Source: Pseudoduganella namucuonensis (GTDB taxonomy: Bacteria > Pseudomonadota > Gammaproteobacteria > Burkholderiales > Burkholderiaceae_D). From it: a stretch of 64,000 bases of DNA. The number at the start of each line of letters is the position of its first letter. Positions within the stretch are counted from its first letter, which is position 1. A model generated the notes under the pieces. The model did no database searches. It was not told the origin of the DNA and saw only the letters and a list, made by a program, of their open reading frames with translations. The DNA is taken from contig NZ_FPBO01000036.1 in assembly GCF_900116645.1 (NCBI RefSeq), positions 32,773-96,772 on the forward strand, in the 5' to 3' direction. Shown here piece by piece: positions 59,699-64,000 of the stretch. A program made the position numbers and the translations under genes.

Positions 59699-59905
59699 AT
59701 GGCGAATACCATGACCGAAAACCCGCGCGCGCGGGTGCCGTCTGAAATCGGCGAACTGAAACGTTGCATGTCGTGCGGCGAATGCTGGCCCGCCGACCCG
59801 GAGTTCTTCGCCCCCGCGAAGGCTTGCGCGGATGGACTGTCCAGGCGCTGCCTGGCCTGCGTGAGCGAGCGGGTGTGGGCGTTCATGCCCACCGCCGGCG
59901 GCTGA
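59699..59905 (+). CDS. Small zinc-ribbon protein of unknown function
   Basis: 68 aa from ATG 59699 with a TTGGAGCGAAACC leader. It contains six cysteines: CMSCGEC followed after about 20 residues by CLACV, plus one Cys between (KACADG). The CX2C...CX2C pairing and the PEFFAPAKACADGLSRRC stretch are like treble-clef/zinc-ribbon modules often seen in HNH-type or phage proteins. It lies between thiolase and esterase, 10 bp before the latter. It may bind DNA, RNA or the neighbouring enzymes, for instance resembling the zinc-binding partner domains of some thiolase/MaoC systems. Function unknown. Confidence 0.65.
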   Translation: MANTMTENPRARVPSEIGELKRCMSCGECWPADPEFFAPAKACADGLSRRCLACVSERVWAFMPTAGG

Positions 59906-59915
59906 GGGGAGGGCA

Positions 59916-60953
59916 ATGGACGATTACGCGAACATCGATCCCGAGCTGGCGCCTGCGCTGCGCGCCTTCCAGCTGCAGGTCGGCGGGGCGCTCGACCTGT
60001 CGGACCTGCCGGCGCTGCGGGCGGGCATGCTGCAAATGGTGGCCGCGGCCACTGAAGCCTCGAGGGGCGCCGCCGCCAGGCCGGGCCCGGCGGCGTTGAC
60101 CGTGACGGAGTGGGTCGCGCCCGGTGCGGACGGCGCGCCCGGCGTGCCCGTGCGGCTGTACCGGCCGACGGCGACCAGTGCGCCGTTGCCGGTGCTGCTG
60201 TGGGTGCACGGCGGCGGCTTTGTGCTGGGCGACGCGGCCCAGGACGACGGCCTGTTGCGGGCGCTGGCGGAACAGGTGCCCTGCGCGGTGGCCGCCGTCG
60301 ACTACCGGCTGGCGCCGGAGCATCCGCATCCGGCGCCGTTGGAGGATTGTTACGCCGCGTTGCGCTGGCTGGCGGGGCAGGCGGCGGGACTGGGCCTGGA
60401 TCCGGAACGCATCGCCGTGGGCGGCGCCAGCGCCGGTGGCGGGCTGGCCGCCTGCCTGGCCCTGCTGGCGCGGGACCGCGCCGAGGTGCGGCTGGCGTGC
60501 CAGCTGCTGCTCTATCCGATGCTGGACGACCGCAACACCGCCCCGGCGGGTCCCGATTGTCCCGACACGGTGGTATGGACGCGCGAGAACAACCATACCG
60601 GCTGGAACGCGCTACTGTCCGGCCGCGCCGGCGCCGCCGAAACCTCCGGCTACGCGGCGGCGGCGAGGGCGGAGCGGCTGGCCGGCTTGCCGCCGGCGTA
60701 TATCGCCGTCGGCGCATGCGACTTGTTCCTCGACGAGGACATCGCCTACGCCCGGCGTCTGCTGCATGCGGGCGTGGCCACCGAACTGCGTGTCTACGCG
60801 GGCGCCTACCACGGCTTCGACTCGATCGCGGGTGGAACCGCGGCCGCCCGGCGCTTCATCGAAGACCGCGACAGCTATCTGCGCCGTATGTTGCGCGCCG
60901 AACCAGTCCGTGCGCGCCCATGTGCCGACATCCCATTGGAGAACAAATGTTGA
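59916..60953 (+). CDS. HSL-family alpha/beta-hydrolase (esterase)
   Basis: 345 aa with a GGGGAGGG leader. Hormone-sensitive-lipase family: oxyanion hole HGGG at residues 98-101, VDYRLAPEHPHPAPLEDCY, nucleophile Ser172 in GGASAGGG, and late Asp in LDEDIAYARRL and His in AYHGFD. No signal peptide, so cytoplasmic. Near a Baeyer-Villiger monooxygenase it is a good candidate to cleave the ester or lactone product, for example a 17-acetoxy steroid. It is not the meta-cleavage hydrolase HsaD, whose motifs it lacks. Confidence 0.87.
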   Translation: MDDYANIDPELAPALRAFQLQVGGALDLSDLPALRAGMLQMVAAATEASRGAAARPGPAALTVTEWVAPGADGAPGVPVRLYRPTATSAPLPVLLWVHGGGFVLGDAAQDDGLLRALAEQVPCAVAAVDYRLAPEHPHPAPLEDCYAALRWLAGQAAGLGLDPERIAVGGASAGGGLAACLALLARDRAEVRLACQLLLYPMLDDRNTAPAGPDCPDTVVWTRENNHTGWNALLSGRAGAAETSGYAAAARAERLAGLPPAYIAVGACDLFLDEDIAYARRLLHAGVATELRVYAGAYHGFDSIAGGTAAARRFIEDRDSYLRRMLRAEPVRARPCADIPLENKC

Positions 60954-61414
60954 ATGCGGACGACTACTTCGCCATACAAAACCTGCTGCACAGCTATCCT
61001 TACGCGTTGGACGGCGGCCGTTTCGACGCGGTCGGACAATTGCTGGGCGAAGCCGATGTCTATAGCGGCGGTTCGCTGATGGCCAGCAAGGACGCGGTGG
61101 CGGTGGCCAGCGCGTTCCGCGACTGGGTACTGGTCTACGAGGACGGCACGCCGCGCACGCGGCATATGCTGGCGAACCTGATCATCCGGCCAGACGGGCC
61201 GGAGCGCGCGATCGCGCAATCCTATGTGATGGTCTTCCAGCAAGCCGCCACCCAGCCTTTGCAAGCCATCATCGGTGGCGACTACCTGGACCGCCTGGCG
61301 AAGGTGGACGGGCGGTGGAAGATCGTCGAGCGCCACATGGGCAACGACTTGATCGGCGACCTGCGTTGCCACGGCAGGGACCCAGGCGTGGTAAGGCCAT
61401 CCCGCGCCAATTGA
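60947..61414 (+). CDS. SnoaL/NTF2-like protein
   Basis: 155 aa from ATG 60947, overlapping the esterase end by 7 bp, with a TTGGAG leader. NTF2-like fold: YFAIQNLLHSYPYALDGGRFDAV, TRHMLANLIIRPDG, YLDRLAKVDGRWKIVERHM. The N-terminal Tyr/Asp-containing helix is typical of SnoaL_4 proteins (steroid dehydratases, ring hydroxylase beta-like). Fourth NTF2-fold protein of the window. Activity unknown; a steroid dehydratase or isomerase is possible. Confidence 0.7.
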   Translation: MLNADDYFAIQNLLHSYPYALDGGRFDAVGQLLGEADVYSGGSLMASKDAVAVASAFRDWVLVYEDGTPRTRHMLANLIIRPDGPERAIAQSYVMVFQQAATQPLQAIIGGDYLDRLAKVDGRWKIVERHMGNDLIGDLRCHGRDPGVVRPSRAN

Positions 61415-61429
61415 GGCGCGGTGAATCGC

Positions 61430-61480
61430 CGTTTTACATCCAATTGGATGATGTGTAAAACGCGCCACGGGTTCACTATG
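61430..61480 (+). promoter_or_regulatory. Steroid box 7 with extended palindrome, promoter of the BVMO gene
   Basis: Box TACATCCAATTGGATGATG at 61435-61453, containing the perfect 14-bp palindrome CATCCAATTGGATG. It is enclosed by CGTTTTACA (61430-61438) and TGTAAAACG (61454-61462), a perfect 9-bp inverted pair. After 21 nt comes ACTATGG, giving -10-like CACTAT. The BVMO start is at 61537. Confidence 0.68.
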
Positions 61481-61536
61481 GTCGGTGAACGGCCCCTTTA
61501 GCAGCAAGGGCCTCAACCCAGACCAAGAGGAAACCC

Positions 61537-63468
61537 ATGAGCGCGAGCACTACGATCGCCGAGCAGAAAATAGTGGAGGACGATACCTTCATCGCCAACA
61601 TGCTGGAGGCCGCCAGCGTGCCAACGCTGATGATGACACTGGTTCACCTGACAGGCGACACCACGATCCTGGAGGGCGCGATCAAGCCCCGCACGCCGCT
61701 GATCGGCGAAGTGCAGGGCTATCTCGGCGACGCGGAAAAGGCGGAAGTGCGCGCCCTGGCGCTGCAAGCCCTGAAGCGCTACCGCGACGGCGGCCACCAG
61801 CTTCCGCCACCCCCGTCGGCAGAGACGGTGCACAGGATGATGAGCTTCATGGTGGGCGAGCACGTCGCGGCCGAGTACGTGCCGATGATGATGGAGGAGA
61901 TGGGCCTGGACGGAGGGGACAGCCGCGCCAGCCGCTTCGAGCGCCCGGTGTCCGAATCGGCGCGCGAGGATTTCAAGGTGCTCATCATCGGCGCCGGCAT
62001 GTCCGGCCTGCTGGCCGGCGTGCGGCTGAAGGAACTTGGCGTGCCGTTCACGATCATCGAGAAAGGCGCCTGCGTCGGCGGTACCTGGCACGAGAACCGC
62101 TATCCCGGCTGCCGCGTCGATATCGCCAGCCACTTCTACTCTTATTCGTTCGAGCCCAGTCACGACTGGACCCAGTTCTACTCGGGACGCGACGAATTGT
62201 TCGCCTACTTCAACCGCTTCGCCGACAAGCACGGCATCCGGGGATGTATTCAGTTCAACACCGAAGTCACCTCCGCCGCCTACGACGAGGACAGCGCGCA
62301 ATGGCAGGTCACATTGCGGCGCCAGGGCGGCGAGGAGCGCCGCGGCGCCAACGCCGTGATCAGCGCCGTCGGCCAGTTGAACCGGCCGCGCATACCCGAG
62401 ATCAAGGGCTTGGAGCTGTTCAAGGGCGCCATCATGCATTCGGCCGAGTGGAAGCCGGAGCGCTCGCTGAAGGGCAAGCGCGTCGCGGTGATCGGCACCG
62501 GCGCCAGCGCCTTCCAGTTGGTGCCGGAGGTGGCCAAGGAGGCGTCGCGGTTGTTCGTGCTGCAGCGCTCGCCGGTCTGGATGCTGCCCAATCCGAATTA
62601 CCACGCGCTGGTCAGCGAGAGCAAGAAGTGGCTGCTCAAACACGTGCCGTTCTACGCCCGCTGGTATCGCTTCCTGTTGTTCTGGCCCGGCACGGACGGC
62701 ATCCTGCCCAAGCTGAAGATGGACCCTTCCTGGCCCCATCCGCGGCGCGCCGTCAACGCCCACAACGACGTCATGCGCGAGACGCTGACCGATTACATCA
62801 AGCGGCAGGTGGGCGACGATGCCGCGTTGCTGGAGAAGGTCGTTCCCACTTATCCGGTGATGGTCAAGCGCATGCTGCAGGACAATGGCAGCTGGCTCAA
62901 GACGCTGCAGCGCGACAATGTCGAACTGGTGACCGATGGCATCTCCGAAATCAATGCCTCGGGCGTGGTCTGCGGCGGCACGCAATACGACGTGGACGCG
63001 ATCGTCTTCGCCACCGGTTTCCATGCGAACAAGTTTCTGTGGCCGATGACTATTACAGGACGAGGCGGTGTCACGCTGAACGATGTTTGGCAGGACGAAC
63101 CGCGCGCTTATCTGGGCATCACCGTCCCGGGATTCCCCAACCTGTTCTGCATGTATGGACCGGGGACCAACCTGGCCCACGGCGGCAGCATCATCTTCAA
63201 TTCCGAATGCCAGGTGCGCTACACTGTGGGCTGCATCAAGGCGCTGCTGGAGCAGGGGAAAAAGGCATTGGACTGCAAGCCGGAGGTCTATCACGCGTAC
63301 AACACCAGGCTGGCGGACGAACTGGCGGGCATGGTGTGGTCGTACGAGGGCGTCGACAGCTGGTACAAGAATAGCGCGGGACGCGTGGTCAACACCTCGC
63401 CATGGCGGCTGGTCGACTACTGGACCTGGACCCGCAATCCGGACCTGGCCGACTACTCCATGAGTTGA
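61537..63468 (+). CDS. Baeyer-Villiger monooxygenase with N-terminal extension
   Basis: 643 aa from ATG 61537 (AGAGGAAACCC leader). Residues 1 to about 140 form a helical extension as in 4-hydroxyacetophenone monooxygenase-type enzymes. FAD motif GAGMSG at 152-157, BVMO fingerprint FKGAIMHSAEW at 295-305 (FxGxxxHxxxW), and NADP motif GTGASA at 320-325. The enzyme inserts oxygen next to a ketone. In steroid catabolism such enzymes turn C20 ketones into acetate esters or open ring D, fitting the esterase next door. It is monocistronic behind box 7 and ahead of a strong terminator. Exact ketone unknown. Confidence 0.88.
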   Translation: MSASTTIAEQKIVEDDTFIANMLEAASVPTLMMTLVHLTGDTTILEGAIKPRTPLIGEVQGYLGDAEKAEVRALALQALKRYRDGGHQLPPPPSAETVHRMMSFMVGEHVAAEYVPMMMEEMGLDGGDSRASRFERPVSESAREDFKVLIIGAGMSGLLAGVRLKELGVPFTIIEKGACVGGTWHENRYPGCRVDIASHFYSYSFEPSHDWTQFYSGRDELFAYFNRFADKHGIRGCIQFNTEVTSAAYDEDSAQWQVTLRRQGGEERRGANAVISAVGQLNRPRIPEIKGLELFKGAIMHSAEWKPERSLKGKRVAVIGTGASAFQLVPEVAKEASRLFVLQRSPVWMLPNPNYHALVSESKKWLLKHVPFYARWYRFLLFWPGTDGILPKLKMDPSWPHPRRAVNAHNDVMRETLTDYIKRQVGDDAALLEKVVPTYPVMVKRMLQDNGSWLKTLQRDNVELVTDGISEINASGVVCGGTQYDVDAIVFATGFHANKFLWPMTITGRGGVTLNDVWQDEPRAYLGITVPGFPNLFCMYGPGTNLAHGGSIIFNSECQVRYTVGCIKALLEQGKKALDCKPEVYHAYNTRLADELAGMVWSYEGVDSWYKNSAGRVVNTSPWRLVDYWTWTRNPDLADYSMS

Positions 63469-63497
63469 AAGAAGCCCGCCGCGCGTCGGCGTGCGAC

Positions 63498-63535
63498 AAC
63501 CTCCAATGGTGGCGATCACCGTTGGAGGTTTTTTT
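63498..63535 (+). terminator. Rho-independent terminator after the BVMO gene
   Basis: ACCTCCAAtGGTG-GCGAT-CACCgTTGGAGGT is a 13-bp stem with one central mismatch, followed by seven Ts. It is the strongest intrinsic terminator in the window and marks the right end of the steroid island. Between it and 63680 I see no gene. Confidence 0.9.
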
Positions 63536-63680
63536 GCGTGTCCGGGGAATGCGCTGCCAAGCGCAAGGTGTTTTTCGGGAGGCGGCGAGGTGTGGGGCAG
63601 CCACGCGGCATAGGAGGTGAGCGGGGGCGACGGGATGTGGGCAGCTACCGCCGGTCCTTTTATGGCCGGCGGCAGTGGGG

Positions 63681-63857
63681 TTACGAAACGCCGCGATTGG
63701 TGTGCGCGGAGGCGGGCGTGGTGATGTCCGCGGGTGAGTTCGACCAGCCGAGCTGGAGCCGTATCAGTGCAAGGTCGGGGAGCGGCGCGGGATGTATCCT
63801 GCGCTCGCGCAGCCAGGCTCTTACTTGTTCCTTGCTCGGGTGTTTAGACGTTTGCAT
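63681..63857 (-). CDS. Small hypothetical protein, 58 aa
   Basis: ATG at 63857 preceded on its strand by GGGAGAAGTCATC, a usable ribosome-binding site. The protein starts MQTSKHPSKEQVRAWLRERR and continues with IRLQLGWSNSPADITTPA, giving a short amphipathic helix region. I recall similar short proteins with SKEQVR-W and LGW motifs in Burkholderiales genomes, but no function. It is 23 bp downstream of the pntB stop and on the same strand. Confidence 0.5.
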   Translation of the reverse strand: MQTSKHPSKEQVRAWLRERRIHPAPLPDLALIRLQLGWSNSPADITTPASAHTNRGVS

Positions 63858-63880
63858 GATGACTTCTCCCGCTTGCCTGT

Positions 63881-64000
63881 TTAGTCGACTGCCTTGACCA
63901 TGTCCTCAATGACCTTCTTCGCGTCGCCGAACACCATCATGGTGTTGGACTGGTAGAACAGGTCGTTGTCCAGGCCGGCGTAACCCGAGGCCATGGAGCG
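63881..64000 (-). CDS. pntB: NAD(P) transhydrogenase subunit beta (PntB), C-terminal fragment
   Basis: The last 39 residues only; the gene continues past the right edge. They read SMASGYAGLDNDLFY, then NTMMVFGDAKKVIEDMVKAVD and stop. This is the end of the NADP-binding domain III of PntB, with the GYAGxxNxLF and GDAKK elements. The membrane enzyme couples proton flow to hydride transfer between NADH and NADP. It marks the housekeeping chromosome to the right of the steroid island. Confidence 0.85.
   Translation of the reverse strand, partial: RSMASGYAGLDNDLFYQSNTMMVFGDAKKVIEDMVKAVD

Noticed and set aside
59916..60953. Esterase considered as HsaD/TesD
   Set aside because: It has HGGG and GASAGG motifs of the hormone-sensitive-lipase family, not the meta-cleavage hydrolase pattern.
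63538..63680. Plus-strand open frame after the terminator
   Set aside because: It starts inside the terminator tail and is rich in Gly/Arg without any motif; the small minus-strand gene explains part of the region.
1..64000. tRNA, rRNA, CRISPR arrays, insertion sequences or transposases
   Set aside because: No cloverleaf-like, repeat-spacer or transposase sequences were recognised on reading, although short elements could be missed by eye.

Overview
The window is GC-rich DNA from a Gram-negative aerobe: it has a TonB-dependent receptor, a DUF1302 outer-membrane protein and Shine-Dalgarno-led, tightly packed operons. The closest resemblances I recognise are to Comamonas testosteroni steroid genes, so a betaproteobacterium (Burkholderiales, possibly Oxalobacteraceae) is most likely. 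That placement is inference. Almost the whole window is one steroid-catabolism island.

Left arm (1-10.0 kb, visibly less GC-rich). A minus-strand operon encodes DUF1302, DUF1329, YCF48-like and RND/MMPL proteins, probably an envelope traffic system for hydrophobic molecules. It faces an AraC-family regulator, then an acyl-CoA synthetase, a secreted Cache protein and a secreted lipase.

Core (10.3-49.6 kb). Plus-strand operons carry the 9,10-seco pathway. Ring A/B genes: ketosteroid isomerase, 3beta/17beta-HSD, kstD, kshA, kshB, hsaA, hsaB (minus strand, fused to a MarR domain) and hsaC. Ring C/D genes: fadD3, ipdA, ipdB, echA20, fadA6, ipdF, with two adjacent acyl-CoA dehydrogenase pairs and several SDRs, MaoC hydratases and thiolases. 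An SDR / old-yellow-enzyme / SnoaL / BaiE-like run resembles a bile-acid 7-dehydroxylation module. Transport genes are a TonB receptor and two paralogous MFS carriers.

Right arm (49.6-63.5 kb). A TetR gene diverges from an operon for a complete 2-oxoacid dehydrogenase complex (E1alpha, E1beta, E2, E3), an ACAD10/11-like kinase plus acyl-CoA dehydrogenase, and an enoyl-CoA hydratase. Next come a thiolase, a 68-aa zinc-ribbon protein, an esterase, a SnoaL-like protein and a Baeyer-Villiger monooxygenase. A strong terminator, a small unknown gene and the 3' end of pntB (housekeeping) close the window.

The most notable finding is regulatory. A 19-bp partly palindromic box (consensus TTMATCCWATTGGACGATG) occurs eight times, each time ahead of an operon and at a fixed distance from a -10-like hexamer (centre near -42). 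That is the geometry of a class II activator. A TeiR-like LuxR-family regulator encoded behind kshA is the obvious candidate. hsaD, hsaEFG and ipdC are not in the window, so parts of the pathway must lie elsewhere or be replaced.
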